In this document: positions 8,989 through 18,228 of the stretch, piece by piece | Layout of the letters: every line of letters starts with the position of its first letter | Numbering within the stretch: position 1 is the first letter of the stretch | From: an uncultured Prevotellaceae bacterium | GTDB lineage: Bacteria; Bacteroidota; Bacteroidia; Bacteroidales; Bacteroidaceae | Assembly (NCBI GenBank): GCA_900315105.1 | Contig: OMXX01000013.1 | Span: 1 to 64,000, forward strand | Reading direction: 5' to 3' | DNA: 64,000 nt | Program-made: the position numbers and the translations under genes | The notes under the pieces: model-generated | What the model was told of the DNA's origin: nothing | Seen by the model: the letters and a program-made list of their open reading frames with translations, nothing else | Database searches by the model: none

Positions 8989-10011
8989 CTATTTCTGTTT
9001 GCTGAATGAATATTTCAGAATGACATTGTTTACCAAGTAATGCAGCAGCCAAGCCAATGGCATCGTGACGGCAACTGTAATCAGGAATGTCATCCAGTAA
9101 CCAAGATCGGTGTTCTTCTCAAGGGGCTTGAGCACAAACTCTATATGGATAAGATATGCCTCAAGACTTAAAGCTCCAAACCATGCTACGCTTTTATTAA
9201 ACCATTGTGGAGTACGGCGAAATATACGATTGAGAAGGATGATTGTAGTGACGGTGAGAGGTATGTAAAGCATCCTCTCTATAAAGAGAGGGAACTTTCC
9301 GTGAATCTCCTGTTCAAGCCAGATACTTGTGCAGAGTGACATAAGGAACATTATCCACACCATCCATATACACTGTCCGTCAAGGCTCTTCTTCTGTCGA
9401 ACCATCTCACCCATGTTGATGCCGAGGAAGAATATCGGTACTCGGCTCCAGAATATCTCTATATGGCCTACCGCTTGATGGATTGGCGTTACCCATTGAA
9501 CGAGGATACACCACATCACCATTACAAGTACGAGCCAATGATATATAGGATGTCGTCGTATCAATTCCATATAGGGAGGCGCAAAGATATATAGCATCAT
9601 TGTAGCAGGAATATACCAAAAGGTAAGCTCATCATGCAACCAAAAGTCCCAGTTGATAAGTATATCACCGAAGAGGTCTATCCAATGCACACCGTCGAAT
9701 CGTGGGATATAATACAGGCAGGCTATTATGAGCCATACTGGATAAATACGCTTTAAACGCCTCATATAGAAAGATACCCAGTCTTTGAAGAAGGATCCAT
9801 CAACACTTCTCTTTGCCCACGAGAACCACAAGCCAACGCCTGAGAGGAACAGGAACATATCCACACCAAGGTTACCCATTCGTCGAAGACCATAAAAATC
9901 GCTCCACCTTGGCAATCCAACGTGGAAGAGGATAACGAAAAGCATCGCCATTCCCATGTGCTCCGCCCTGAATCGGGAGACGTTTACGAGATCTATGTCC
10001 TTTATCTTCAC
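8989..10011 (-). CDS. acyltransferase family 3 (OafA-like membrane O-acyltransferase)
   Basis: About 340 residues with ten or so membrane helices. The open frame extends to 10278, but its first ~85 codons read the upstream acyltransferase gene out of frame. I choose the GTG at 10011 (MKIKDIDLVNVSRFRAEHMG), 14 nt after that gene's stop. Features: RAEHMGMAMLFVILFHVGL with the family's conserved His, then GVDMFLFLSGVGLWFSW and YMRRLKRIYPVWLI. It probably O-acylates a surface glycan. It differs strongly from the neighbouring acyltransferase, so it is not a recent duplicate. Confidence 0.82.
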   Translation of the reverse strand: MKIKDIDLVNVSRFRAEHMGMAMLFVILFHVGLPRWSDFYGLRRMGNLGVDMFLFLSGVGLWFSWAKRSVDGSFFKDWVSFYMRRLKRIYPVWLIIACLYYIPRFDGVHWIDLFGDILINWDFWLHDELTFWYIPATMMLYIFAPPYMELIRRHPIYHWLVLVMVMWCILVQWVTPIHQAVGHIEIFWSRVPIFFLGINMGEMVRQKKSLDGQCIWMVWIMFLMSLCTSIWLEQEIHGKFPLFIERMLYIPLTVTTIILLNRIFRRTPQWFNKSVAWFGALSLEAYLIHIEFVLKPLEKNTDLGYWMTFLITVAVTMPLAWLLHYLVNNVILKYSFSKQK

Positions 10012-10025
10012 AGAAAAATAACGAA

Positions 10026-11078
10026 TTACTTGATTTGAGCCATTATTTTCTTGAATATCATCGCCAACACGATAGTGGCAACGATATAGAGTAGTAATCC
10101 TGCAAAGAGGTCGCCGTGGCGTGATATCGGTATAATCACCTTTCGGGTTATTGGATGGCACACGAACATTGCTGCGGAGATTCCTCCAATCCATGAAAGG
10201 ATATTCATTAAGGATTGCGAAAGCAACTTGACGACTGCCACCGTACCTATGCAGATAAGGAAAGGCACGATAATCCACGTAGCGAACCAGAGGCTGAACA
10301 GGAATATCAATGCCGTACTTGCAATAGCCAGGAATGCATAGGTGCTAGCTGTAGGTTCGTTAAATCGGTTATATCGAGCGAACAACACACCTGCAATGAA
10401 GACCGGCAAAGAACCAAAGATATTATAGCGATACCATTGAAGTGCCAATCCTTCGGGGAAGAATAGCAACTGAGCAAGAAGCGTGACAGCAAACAATCCA
10501 CCGACAAGCCACTTGTTCGTCCGTAGGTTTCTAGGATAGAACACCAAGCGATACATCACATATATCTGCACCATCAAGCCAAAATACCAGTATGGTCCAG
10601 GCCATATATCGTGATCTGGGTCTCGGTAGAAATTGCTGAACATACCCAACTGCCCAACTACGTTCCAGAATTCATATCGACGTGGAGCTGGTGTCATATA
10701 GTCAACCATGACGTATGCAGCATATCCCACAATCATCATCAGGAACAGCTTTTTATAATGCTTCCAGATGAATGAGAGCGCACTATCCTGATTGTCTTCT
10801 GCCAAAGGTGATCTCTCATATTTCATCACCAAACCGTAGGCACTAAGGAAAACGAAAACAGGCACACCATAATGGCCGAAGAAAGAGATGAGATGGGCAA
10901 TGAGTTCCCAAGAGGGATGCGCAAGCTCAACCATCAGCCGTCTGACATTACGCTCAGAAAACTGATACTCATTCTCCTGCACCATCTTTCCAAGCCAGTG
11001 GCAGTAGTTATGTAGCACGATTGCGAGGATGGCAATTCCACGCATCGCCTGAGATTCCGCTTTGCTTATTTTTATCAT
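10026..11078 (-). CDS. acyltransferase family 3 (second membrane O-acyltransferase)
   Basis: 350 residues. The opening AESQAMRGIAILAIVLHNYC matches the acyltransferase-3 motif with its conserved Arg and His (about residues 7-24). The FFGHYGVPVFVFLSAYGLV segment follows, then multiple membrane helices to the C-terminus. It likely transfers acetyl or another acyl group to a lipid-linked or surface sugar. It overlaps the phosphoethanolamine transferase gene by 4 nt, so translation is likely coupled. Two acyltransferases plus a phosphoethanolamine transferase in one cluster suggest heavy decoration of the glycan. Confidence 0.88.
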   Translation of the reverse strand: MIKISKAESQAMRGIAILAIVLHNYCHWLGKMVQENEYQFSERNVRRLMVELAHPSWELIAHLISFFGHYGVPVFVFLSAYGLVMKYERSPLAEDNQDSALSFIWKHYKKLFLMMIVGYAAYVMVDYMTPAPRRYEFWNVVGQLGMFSNFYRDPDHDIWPGPYWYFGLMVQIYVMYRLVFYPRNLRTNKWLVGGLFAVTLLAQLLFFPEGLALQWYRYNIFGSLPVFIAGVLFARYNRFNEPTASTYAFLAIASTALIFLFSLWFATWIIVPFLICIGTVAVVKLLSQSLMNILSWIGGISAAMFVCHPITRKVIIPISRHGDLFAGLLLYIVATIVLAMIFKKIMAQIK

Positions 11079-12952
11079 TTACTCTTTACTACTTCATCAT
11101 AATCCACCAGATGCTGCATCAGTCGCTGGCGTTTCTCATTATACTGAGGACTGAGCAAATCGAGCTCTGGACGATATGCCTTGCATTTTATTCCTGCCAG
11201 CCCGAGAAGCAGATGCGACATTGCATCGGTCATAAATGGCTTGTTCCTTGCCTTCCTTATCGCAGCCACCACGTCAGGATGCCTCTTCGAATACTTCGCT
11301 GTACAATAGAACCACATAGGAATCTCATATTCCTGCTGGGCAATGTCCTTGGTGATATTCGTAGTGTGGTTTCTTCCGCAATGATGCAACGAACCCGGTC
11401 CATAGACCTCATCACCATGATCAGGGAAGTAGATTATCACCGCATCATCATTCTTGAAACGATCAACGATAGCCCCAACGACTGAATCATTATACCACAC
11501 AGCACAATCATAATATGCTATGTTCTTCTTTTCCTTCAACGTGTTCTGCGGACGGTCATAACCTGAGGCGAAGAATTTCATTTTCTGCTTCGGACACCTG
11601 ATGCGATAGTTTACATGCTGTCCCATGAGATGGAATATGGTAAGCGAAGGAACAGAAGCCGTATCAACAACGCCTTCCGGAGGTGCCACGAGTCGGGCAT
11701 AGTCTTTTAGCAATTCCTCATCCCAAAGGTGTGTCTGCTCATTCCGGACATCAAACTGCACCTTGCTCAGCATCTCATCGTTGATGAAGAACCCACCGCT
11801 AAAATCGTATATAGCATCCTTGGCATGAGGCAAGAACTGATTTGTAAGGAAGTTGACCTGAAAACCTGCCTTGCGGAATAGTTGGCAGAAAAGCGGATAG
11901 TCGCACCAGTCACCTTCATCCCCAACGGTATAGGTCGTCATAAGATGCTTGAAGACAAAGCTCGTGAGATTCCAAGGTGCCATAACATCGGAATACTTCA
12001 CCAATCGTCCGCTCTTTTCCATCTTCACCTGTCGTGGAGTATTCTTCTTTTCATACCCATAGAGCTGTGAATGGTATTTGTTGAAGCTCTCACCAATAAT
12101 CACAACGATATTCGACGGCTTAGAGTCCTTTAAATCCGAAGGTATTCCAAGTTGCTCAGGAGTCATCCTTTCCACCTTCTCTGCCTCTTCCTTCAGTCTG
12201 TCAAGCTGTAGGGATACAAGGTGATTGGTAAAGAATGCATCTGCAAGACGATATACCGGCTGATACATCATCGCCATAGGACGAAGGTTCATGTCTTTTT
12301 CCACGTCCCCAACCGTCTTGCAACTGAAATGACGAACCATACACTTCTTATTGGTGATGGTATCGTTCCATCCAAGAATAATGAGGACTAAAGCCAAAAG
12401 GCTAAAGGCAAAAGGAACAATCCTATTTACCCATTCAACCTTCCACTTTACCCTCTTCGCTTTCCATTTTATCACCTCATAGACAACATGAACAAGCAGA
12501 ACAAGCAACACCCATCCGAGTTCGGTTGTAAACAGCACCTCAAGATTGACGTATGTGCTAAAGAACTCAGCCGTCTCGTTTCCTGTCGTCTCACCAACGA
12601 GTAACAGCATTGACGGACTTATGGTATTGCCGAACTGCACCATACAGAACGTGTCTATAATGCCGAGCGAATAGGCAATGACATAGATAATGCCCCTTAC
12701 AGCCTTGCGCAAAGGGAATTTCCATATCTTCTGCGGAACGAGCGCAACAAGGAATGTAAGTATCAGCAGGTCAAAGAAAAGCTCATAGTAGAGATTGTCA
12801 TATACCTTCGCTCCTTTCCAATGAGGAAGAACGGCATAGCTCTCAACTATACCAAGAGCATACATGAACACAAGAAAGCCGAGACTATCCTTTGAGAATA
12901 GCGACTTTCCCATGTTCTTGATATATTCTATGATTCTTTTCCCAAAGACCAT
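11075..12952 (-). CDS. phosphoethanolamine transferase-like sulfatase-fold protein
   Basis: 625 residues. Five N-terminal membrane helices (to about residue 210) are followed by a periplasmic alkaline-phosphatase/sulfatase-fold domain. Family signatures: VVIGESFNKYHSQLYGYEKK (metal-binding Glu plus the GY motif, about residues 290-310), a probable nucleophile Thr in APWNLTS (about residue 335), and the C-terminal FPDHGDEVYG metal ligands (about residue 520) followed by a His-rich stretch. This matches EptA/CptA-type enzymes that transfer phosphoethanolamine from phosphatidylethanolamine to lipid A or core sugars. The acceptor is unknown. PurT lies 10 nt upstream. Confidence 0.85.
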   Translation of the reverse strand: MVFGKRIIEYIKNMGKSLFSKDSLGFLVFMYALGIVESYAVLPHWKGAKVYDNLYYELFFDLLILTFLVALVPQKIWKFPLRKAVRGIIYVIAYSLGIIDTFCMVQFGNTISPSMLLLVGETTGNETAEFFSTYVNLEVLFTTELGWVLLVLLVHVVYEVIKWKAKRVKWKVEWVNRIVPFAFSLLALVLIILGWNDTITNKKCMVRHFSCKTVGDVEKDMNLRPMAMMYQPVYRLADAFFTNHLVSLQLDRLKEEAEKVERMTPEQLGIPSDLKDSKPSNIVVIIGESFNKYHSQLYGYEKKNTPRQVKMEKSGRLVKYSDVMAPWNLTSFVFKHLMTTYTVGDEGDWCDYPLFCQLFRKAGFQVNFLTNQFLPHAKDAIYDFSGGFFINDEMLSKVQFDVRNEQTHLWDEELLKDYARLVAPPEGVVDTASVPSLTIFHLMGQHVNYRIRCPKQKMKFFASGYDRPQNTLKEKKNIAYYDCAVWYNDSVVGAIVDRFKNDDAVIIYFPDHGDEVYGPGSLHHCGRNHTTNITKDIAQQEYEIPMWFYCTAKYSKRHPDVVAAIRKARNKPFMTDAMSHLLLGLAGIKCKAYRPELDLLSPQYNEKRQRLMQHLVDYDEVVKSK

Positions 12953-12962
12953 TTATACTTTT

Positions 12963-14141
12963 TTACTTCTCCATATAAGGGTCAGTTCCGAGAACTGTCT
13001 TTGCAAGACGCTTTGCCTTGTCGCGGAGCGCATTTACATCTGCATCCAAATCTCCATAACAGAGAGTTACACCCATACGACGACCGAAATGTCCACCCGG
13101 CTTACCGAAGATACGAACACGGGTACACTCTTCCTTCAATGCGTCAACAAGATTAAATTCTGGAGCCTCGGTATAATCCTTGTCTGCAAGAACAACAGCA
13201 GAAGCACCTGCATGCTCAAGACGGATGTCGTGAATAGGAAGACCGAGAACAGCACGAAGATGAAGCTCGAACTCAGAAAGGTTTGTTGTGTGGCCAAGAG
13301 TCACCATACCAGTATCGTGTGGACGTGGAGAAAGCTCAGAGAACACAACACCTGTATCTGTCAAGAAGAACTCAACGCCCCAGATGCCATAGCCAGTCAA
13401 AGCCTTTGTCACCTTGTCTGCCATCTGCTGTGCATCCTTCAAGTCCTTCTCCGGAATCTGATATGGCTGCCAAGACTCACGATAGTCACCACCTTTCTGA
13501 ACATGTCCGATAGGAGGACAGAAAATCGTTGGAGCATTCTTCTGGGTAACGGTGAGAAGTGTAAACTCAGAAGTGAAGTGGATGAACTCCTCTATGATAA
13601 CCTCCTTCACGTCACCACGGGCACCTGCCATAGCAGCATCGAATGCGGTCTTCAAATCCTCAAACTTCTCAACAGTACTCTGACCATGACCGGAAGAAGA
13701 CATGAGAGGCTTAATCACGCAAGGGAAACCAATCTGCTTACTTGCCTCAACGAGCTGCTCGTATGTCTTTGCATAGAAATATTTCGCTGTTCTGAGTCCA
13801 AGTTCCTTGGCTGCAAGGTCACGAATAGCCTGACGGTTCATTGTGTAGTTCACCGCACGAGCAGAAGGCACAACTTGAATACCCTGCTTCTCGAACTCGA
13901 AGAGACGCTCTGTACGGATAGCCTCAATCTCAGGCACGATGATATCAGGCTTATGCTTGTTCACTACGGCTGCAAGAGCATCGCCGTCGAGCATTGAGAA
14001 CACCTCACGCTCGTCTGCCACCTGCATCGCTGGAGCATTATCATATTTGTCACATGCCACAACATAAACGCCCTTACGTTTTGCAGCAATAACGAACTCC
14101 TTACCAAGTTCACCAGAACCTAACAGTAAAATCTTTTTCAT
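12963..14141 (-). CDS. purT: formate-dependent phosphoribosylglycinamide formyltransferase (GAR transformylase 2)
   Basis: 392 residues, normal for PurT. This ATP-grasp enzyme uses formate, ATP and GAR to make FGAR in purine synthesis. Visible parts: N-terminal [20 protein letters not shown], the [15 protein letters not shown] segment, the ATP-grasp core with [11 protein letters not shown] (about residues 150-160), [15 protein letters not shown], and the metal/ATP region [24 protein letters not shown]. It lies 11 nt after the cytidylate-kinase-like gene and 10 nt before an envelope enzyme. It is therefore a housekeeping gene embedded in what looks like a surface-glycan transcription unit. Confidence 0.97.
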   Translation of the reverse strand: MKKILLLGSGELGKEFVIAAKRKGVYVVACDKYDNAPAMQVADEREVFSMLDGDALAAVVNKHKPDIIVPEIEAIRTERLFEFEKQGIQVVPSARAVNYTMNRQAIRDLAAKELGLRTAKYFYAKTYEQLVEASKQIGFPCVIKPLMSSSGHGQSTVEKFEDLKTAFDAAMAGARGDVKEVIIEEFIHFTSEFTLLTVTQKNAPTIFCPPIGHVQKGGDYRESWQPYQIPEKDLKDAQQMADKVTKALTGYGIWGVEFFLTDTGVVFSELSPRPHDTGMVTLGHTTNLSEFELHLRAVLGLPIHDIRLEHAGASAVVLADKDYTEAPEFNLVDALKEECTRVRIFGKPGGHFGRRMGVTLCYGDLDADVNALRDKAKRLAKTVLGTDPYMEK

Positions 14142-14152
14142 AAGTCTAAGTA

Positions 14153-14797
14153 TTAATTGTTGTTATTAGCCATTTGTTCTTTTCTTGAAGAAATAACCTC
14201 ACGCACAAATCCAGAGATCAGCCTTGCCGTTCCTTCAATTCCCAACAGAGAGGAATTTACGCACAGGTCATAGCTTCTTGAGTCGCCCCACCTCTTTCCT
14301 GTGTAATAGTTATAGTAGGCAGCCCTTTCCTCTTCTTTCCTCTCTATGAGTTTCCTTGCAGTCTCCGCATCGCACATCTTCACCCTCGAAACACACGCTA
14401 TGCGGTCTTCCAAGTCAGCATTAACAAAGACATTGACGACATTCTCCATGTCTCGGAGCACATAGTCAGCAGACCTGCCCAAGAAAACACAAGAGCCCTC
14501 ACTTGCAGCCTTCCTGATGGCATTACTCTGGAACTTGAACAAGGCCTCCGGCGAGAGCCTGTCCTCATAGAAGTCTCCGGAAGTAGCCGTTCCGCTGAGA
14601 TGGAACAGATGATTCAGGAATCCTCTGTGCTCATCGTTCTGTTTGAACAACTTAGCGGAAAAACCGCTCTCCTGGGCGGCAAGGTCAAGAAGTTCCTTAT
14701 CGAGCAAACGAGCATTAAACTCCTTTGCAAGCAACTTGGCAACTTCACTACCGCTACTGCCAACCTCACGACCTACATTGATAATTATTTTTTCCAT
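14153..14797 (-). CDS. cytidylate-kinase-like P-loop protein
   Basis: 214 residues of the cytidylate_kin2-type family, distinct from the canonical Cmk at 39361. The N-terminal P-loop variant is [20 protein letters not shown] (residues 7-26), followed by [11 protein letters not shown] and a lid region with the [13 protein letters not shown] motif (about residue 100). The true substrate of this family is not well defined to my knowledge; nucleotide monophosphate kinase activity is presumed from the fold. The gene overlaps the MATE gene by 13 nt and is followed 11 nt later by purT. Confidence 0.85.
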   Translation of the reverse strand: MEKIIINVGREVGSSGSEVAKLLAKEFNARLLDKELLDLAAQESGFSAKLFKQNDEHRGFLNHLFHLSGTATSGDFYEDRLSPEALFKFQSNAIRKAASEGSCVFLGRSADYVLRDMENVVNVFVNADLEDRIACVSRVKMCDAETARKLIERKEEERAAYYNYYTGKRWGDSRSYDLCVNSSLLGIEGTARLISGFVREVISSRKEQMANNNN

Positions 14798-16149
14798 ACG
14801 CTCGATTTTTTCATCATTACCGCTGCTACTAATGTAGCAAGAGCGTCAGAAAACGGCATCGCGCTCCATATACCCCATAGCCCCCATATCTCCGAGAAGA
14901 TAGCGAGAGCAGGAACAAGGAACAGCAACTGTCGCGAAAGGGAGAGGAACATACTCACCTTTGCCTTGCCGATACTCTGGAAGAAACTGGTTACAACTAT
15001 CTGGAATCCCACAATAGGGAACATCATCATCATCATCCTTATGGCTGTACTTGCAAGATCTATCAGCGATTCATCCTTGGTAAACAGCCTTGCGCATGGA
15101 TGGGCAGCAAACATAGCCACGAGGAATCCGACCGTACAAACCACAGTAGCACAAGATATTGCGAGCTTCACGACCTTGCGAAGACGGTCATAATTCTGCG
15201 CTCCATAGTTATAACCGGCTATCGGCTGCATTCCCTGGTTCACGCCCATTGCCACGATAACAAAGACGAAACCTATTCTGTTTGCTATGCCATACGCACC
15301 AACAGCAAGGTCGCCTCCATGCTTCATCAGACAGGTGTTGACAAAAATCACGACGAGACAACTACACGCATTCATCGCGAATGGCGAAATACCAATACCT
15401 ATGATGTTCTTCACTATCGGTTTGTCAAGTCTGAAAAGACTATAGTCGAAATGCAGAAGCTCATTCTTGTTGGAGAACAGCCTCCATTGCCAAGAAAGCG
15501 CAAGGAACTGAGAGAGTACCGTTGCAAAAGCAGCTCCCCGGATTCCCAGATCCAGGCCATAGATGAAGATTGGGTCGAGAATCGTATTGACCACAACCGT
15601 GAAAATTGTGGCATACATAGCATGACGAGGCTTACTGGCAGAACGAAGCACGGCATTCAAACCGAAATACAGATGCGTGAAGACATTACCGCAAAGTATT
15701 ATCTGCATATAATCCCGAGCGTATGGGAGGGTATTGTCAGATGCTCCGAAGAAACTTAGAATAGGATCAAGGAACAACAGACATATTCCACCGAAGCAGA
15801 GTCCCACAACAATATTCAGCATCATGCAATTACCCAGTATCTTGTTGGCTATGCCATAGTCACGCTGTCCAAGTTTCATGCTAATGAATGTACAGGAGCC
15901 CACACCTATTGCTGCGCCGAATGCTGCAGAGAGATTCATGAACGGGAAGGTGATTGCCAATCCTGCAATTGCTAAAGCACCAACGCCTTGACCGATAAAA
16001 ATGCTATCCACCATATTGTAGAGCGAGGCTGCAACCATAGCGACGATTGCCGGTAACGCATACTTCCTCAGCAATCGACCAACCGGCTTTGTGCCCAGCT
16101 CTAAAGTGGCTCGTTTATTATCTTCCAAAGCAGTTTGTTTATTATCCAT
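14785..16149 (-). CDS. MATE family multidrug/metabolite exporter
   Basis: 454 residues with twelve hydrophobic helices in two MatE halves. Features include GTKPVGRLLRKYALPAIVAM at the N-terminus, ASLYNMVDSIFIGQGVGALA (about residues 40-60), and the second-half motif GANRIGFVFVIVAMGVNQGM-like around residues 285-305. It would export cationic compounds or metabolites in exchange for H+ or Na+. It is the first gene after the structured leader and promoter at 16165-16286, so it probably heads the long minus-strand transcription unit. The start ATG at 16149 follows a ~100-nt leader. Confidence 0.92.
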   Translation of the reverse strand: MDNKQTALEDNKRATLELGTKPVGRLLRKYALPAIVAMVAASLYNMVDSIFIGQGVGALAIAGLAITFPFMNLSAAFGAAIGVGSCTFISMKLGQRDYGIANKILGNCMMLNIVVGLCFGGICLLFLDPILSFFGASDNTLPYARDYMQIILCGNVFTHLYFGLNAVLRSASKPRHAMYATIFTVVVNTILDPIFIYGLDLGIRGAAFATVLSQFLALSWQWRLFSNKNELLHFDYSLFRLDKPIVKNIIGIGISPFAMNACSCLVVIFVNTCLMKHGGDLAVGAYGIANRIGFVFVIVAMGVNQGMQPIAGYNYGAQNYDRLRKVVKLAISCATVVCTVGFLVAMFAAHPCARLFTKDESLIDLASTAIRMMMMMFPIVGFQIVVTSFFQSIGKAKVSMFLSLSRQLLFLVPALAIFSEIWGLWGIWSAMPFSDALATLVAAVMMKKSSVWKK

Positions 16150-16164
16150 TTACGAACATTATTA

Positions 16165-16255
16165 ATTTAGGAGGACAAAGTATTATACTTCGCACGAAGA
16201 AAATAGTGCATGTCAGCCTCTTAAAAGGTTGGCGCACGTTTACAATTTTCGAGGG
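16165..16255 (-). ncRNA. recurrent structured leader motif, copy E (MATE operon)
   Basis: Read on the minus strand just after the -7 box. It contains GTGCGCC (16231-16237), a CCT/AGG-closed loop, the phrase GGCTGACATGCAC (to 16206), and the hairpin CTTCGTGCGAAG (16188-16199). Order and spacing match the leaders at 24799-24885, 63598-63690 and minus-strand 56054-55975. The GGCTGACATGCACT phrase is also in the fba leader copy. Function unknown. Confidence 0.6.
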
Positions 16256-16286
16256 CAAAGTTAATGTTTTTTTATATCATTTCAAA
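16256..16286 (-). promoter_or_regulatory. Bacteroidetes-type promoter for the MATE/glycan operon
   Basis: On the minus strand, -33 TTTG (16286-16283), a 19-nt spacer and -7 TAACTTTG (16263-16256). This is an exact match to the Bacteroidetes primary sigma consensus. It is divergent from, and adjacent to, the xseA promoter. Confidence 0.8.
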
Positions 16287-16304
16287 ATAAATTCGCCAAT
16301 TTGT

Positions 16305-16335
16305 TTTGCCAAATCAGTTTTTTCTCATATCTTTG
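16305..16335 (+). promoter_or_regulatory. Bacteroidetes-type promoter for xseAB
   Basis: -33 TTTG (16305-16308), 19-nt spacer, -7 TATCTTTG (16328-16335). Predicted transcription start is near 16342, which excludes the upstream TTG at 16301 as the xseA start and supports the ATG at 16379. Confidence 0.8.
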
Positions 16336-16378
16336 CGGAAAATTCAGGTGGGAATTAACAGAACCTGCCTTCTATGTT

Positions 16379-17662
16379 ATGAACCTCACACTCTACCAAC
16401 TCAACAATCTCGTCAGGGAGGTTATCGGCTATTCGCTTAGCGATACCTACTGGGTGGAAGCCGAACTTGCGGAATGCCGCGAGTCGGGCGGGCATTGCTA
16501 TATGGATTTGGTACAGAAAGACGAGGACACATTAGTTGCTCGTGCTCAGGCACGATGCTGGAGAAGCACTTGGAGCTATGTCCTACCGAAGTTCATGAAG
16601 GTAACAGGCGAGCGTCCACGTCCCGGAATGAAGGTCCTGCTCTTGGTCAAGGCTCAGTTTCATGAGGCATACGGCTTTTCATGGATTGTTCAGGACATTG
16701 ACCCGAACTACACCCTTGGCGATATGGCCCGACAAAGGCAGGAGATAATCCAAACATTGAAGCGCGAGGGCATCTTCGACCTCAACAAATCCCTCTCTGT
16801 TCCGATGTTCGCCCAGAGAATTGCTGTCATCTCCTCCCAGACAGCCGCAGGATATGGGGATTTCTGCAACCAACTGATAAACAACGAGTACGGATTTCAG
16901 TTCACCACCCGACTCTTTCCTGCCGTTATGCAAGGAGAGCAAGTTGAACAGACAATAATAGAAGCGCTCAACAAAATCAACGATTCCATCGAGGATTTCG
17001 ACGTTGTGGTGATTATCCGAGGTGGTGGTGCGACGAGCGATTTCTCAGGTTTCGATACCCTCGAACTTGCTGAGAACGTGGCAAACTTCCCATTACCTAT
17101 AATAACAGGTATCGGGCATGACCGCGATGAATGTATTCTCGACATGATTTCATGCGTAAGAGTGAAAACGCCAACGGCTGCCGCTACATGGCTCATAGAC
17201 AACCTATTGGAAACTCTCGACAGAATCGAGGATGCTTCACGAAGTATCACGGATTATGTCCGTTCGAGAATGGAGCGTGAACGTCTCCGTCTTGGCAGAA
17301 TACAAAGTTTCCTCCCCGTTGCCTTCTCTCTCAAGAAGACAAGAGAAGAGGCAAGACTTGCAAATCTTGCGACAAGACTCCACACTTCCGTCAATCAGCA
17401 AATAAACATCGAGCAAAACAGAATTGCGAACATAGAGCAGAGGCTTCCTCTCATTATAAAGAACAGAATTGAAAGAGCATCATACCTTTTGGAAATGCTC
17501 TCCCAACGCACAAATGCAGTTGACCCGATTCATGTTCTGAGAAGAGGATACAGCATAGCCCTCCACGATGGAATGGCGATAAAAGACCCTAAATCGCTCA
17601 AGAAAGGCGACGAAGTAACTGTCGTAATGGCTTCTGGAGCTATTGAAACAATCGTAAAATAA
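16379..17662 (+). CDS. xseA: exodeoxyribonuclease VII large subunit
   Basis: 427 residues from the ATG at 16379 (MNLTLYQLNNLVREVIGYSL). It has the OB-fold N-terminal domain (WVEAELAECRESGGHCYMDL, about residues 20-40), the catalytic-domain motif IAVISSQTAAGYGDF (about residues 145-160), RGGGATSDFSGFD (about residue 220), GIGHDRDE, and a long C-terminal coiled region. With XseB it forms the single-strand exonuclease used in mismatch repair and DNA degradation. xseB follows after 12 nt. The protein is slightly shorter than the E. coli one. Confidence 0.95.
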   Translation: MNLTLYQLNNLVREVIGYSLSDTYWVEAELAECRESGGHCYMDLVQKDEDTLVARAQARCWRSTWSYVLPKFMKVTGERPRPGMKVLLLVKAQFHEAYGFSWIVQDIDPNYTLGDMARQRQEIIQTLKREGIFDLNKSLSVPMFAQRIAVISSQTAAGYGDFCNQLINNEYGFQFTTRLFPAVMQGEQVEQTIIEALNKINDSIEDFDVVVIIRGGGATSDFSGFDTLELAENVANFPLPIITGIGHDRDECILDMISCVRVKTPTAAATWLIDNLLETLDRIEDASRSITDYVRSRMERERLRLGRIQSFLPVAFSLKKTREEARLANLATRLHTSVNQQINIEQNRIANIEQRLPLIIKNRIERASYLLEMLSQRTNAVDPIHVLRRGYSIALHDGMAIKDPKSLKKGDEVTVVMASGAIETIVK

Positions 17663-17674
17663 AGGAAACAAAAT

Positions 17675-17869
17675 ATGAAGAAATCACCTAATTACGAAGA
17701 GGCAGTCTCACAACTCGAGGAGATTGTAAAGAAAATGGAGAGTGGAGAACTCGACATTGACATGATGAGCACCGAACTGAAAAACGCCCAGCAGCTCATC
17801 AAGCTCTGCAAAGACAAGCTCACAAAGACCGACGAGGAGATCAAAAAGATACTCGAAAGTGGCAAATAA
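17675..17869 (+). CDS. xseB: exodeoxyribonuclease VII small subunit
   Basis: 64 residues, the typical length. The motif YEEAVSQLEEIVKKMESGEL (residues 6-25) is the family hallmark, and the helical ELKNAQQLIKLCKDKLTKTDEEI stretch follows. It is the small helical subunit that binds XseA. It sits 12 nt after xseA, so the two are co-transcribed. An 11-nt-periodic array begins 12 nt after its stop. Confidence 0.95.
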   Translation: MKKSPNYEEAVSQLEEIVKKMESGELDIDMMSTELKNAQQLIKLCKDKLTKTDEEIKKILESGK

Positions 17870-17881
17870 CACCGTCATTTG

Positions 17882-18017
17882 TCCGTCTTTCCTCCCAAGA
17901 TACTCCATCGATTCTCCATCGATACTCCATCGATGGTCCATCGTTTCGATGGAGGATCGATGGACAAACGATGGACTACTGATGGAGTTACTACGGAGGA
18001 GAAAGGAAGGGAAACGG
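17882..18017. repeat. 11-nt-period inverted array, locus 1
   Basis: TCC-starting units sit exactly 11 nt apart at 17882, 17893, 17904, 17915, 17926 and 17937; four of them are TCCATCG. The array then flips to the complementary CGATGGA at 17947, 17958 and 17969, with variants at 17980 (TGATGGA) and 17991 (CTACGGA). A purine-rich tail with GGAAGG at 18005 stays in phase. The array could fold into a long imperfect hairpin. It fills most of the xseB-ilvE gap. The rest of the gap (to 18228) holds only the ilvE promoter. Confidence 0.85.
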
Positions 18018-18156
18018 TATTATCTGGCGTATCTGAAGATTTATTTACAGGAAATAATTTACTGACAATTTACTTTCCAAACAAGTCGCACAAGCGAGCA
18101 TTTCAGATATTAGTTTCGTTTATTTAAGGCTTGAAATGAAAAAAAAAGCCTACTTT

Positions 18157-18188
18157 CTTGCAAATTTAAAAGAATATTTATACTTTTG
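18157..18188 (+). promoter_or_regulatory. promoter for ilvE
   Basis: -7 TACTTTTG at 18181-18188 with an imperfect -33 CTTG at 18157-18160 (20-nt spacer). It lies 40 nt upstream of the chosen ilvE start, which argues against starting the protein at 18136. Confidence 0.6.
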
Positions 18189-18228
18189 CATTTCAAAATT
18201 TGATTTTTCCGAACTAAAAAATAACAAT

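Noticed and set aside
9407..9619. short minus-strand frame within the acyltransferase
   Set aside because: Out-of-frame shadow with no features.
10012..10278. N-terminal extension of the acyltransferase at 8989
   Set aside because: These codons read the upstream acyltransferase gene in another frame; the family's N-terminus fits the GTG at 10011.
12864..13997. 377-codon plus-strand open frame
   Set aside because: Antisense to purT, whose protein is unmistakable; Cys/Leu/Thr-rich residues reflect the opposite strand's codon use.
16047..16358. 103-codon plus-strand frame across the divergent promoters
   Set aside because: It overlaps the MATE 5' end and both promoters; no start context or conserved domain.
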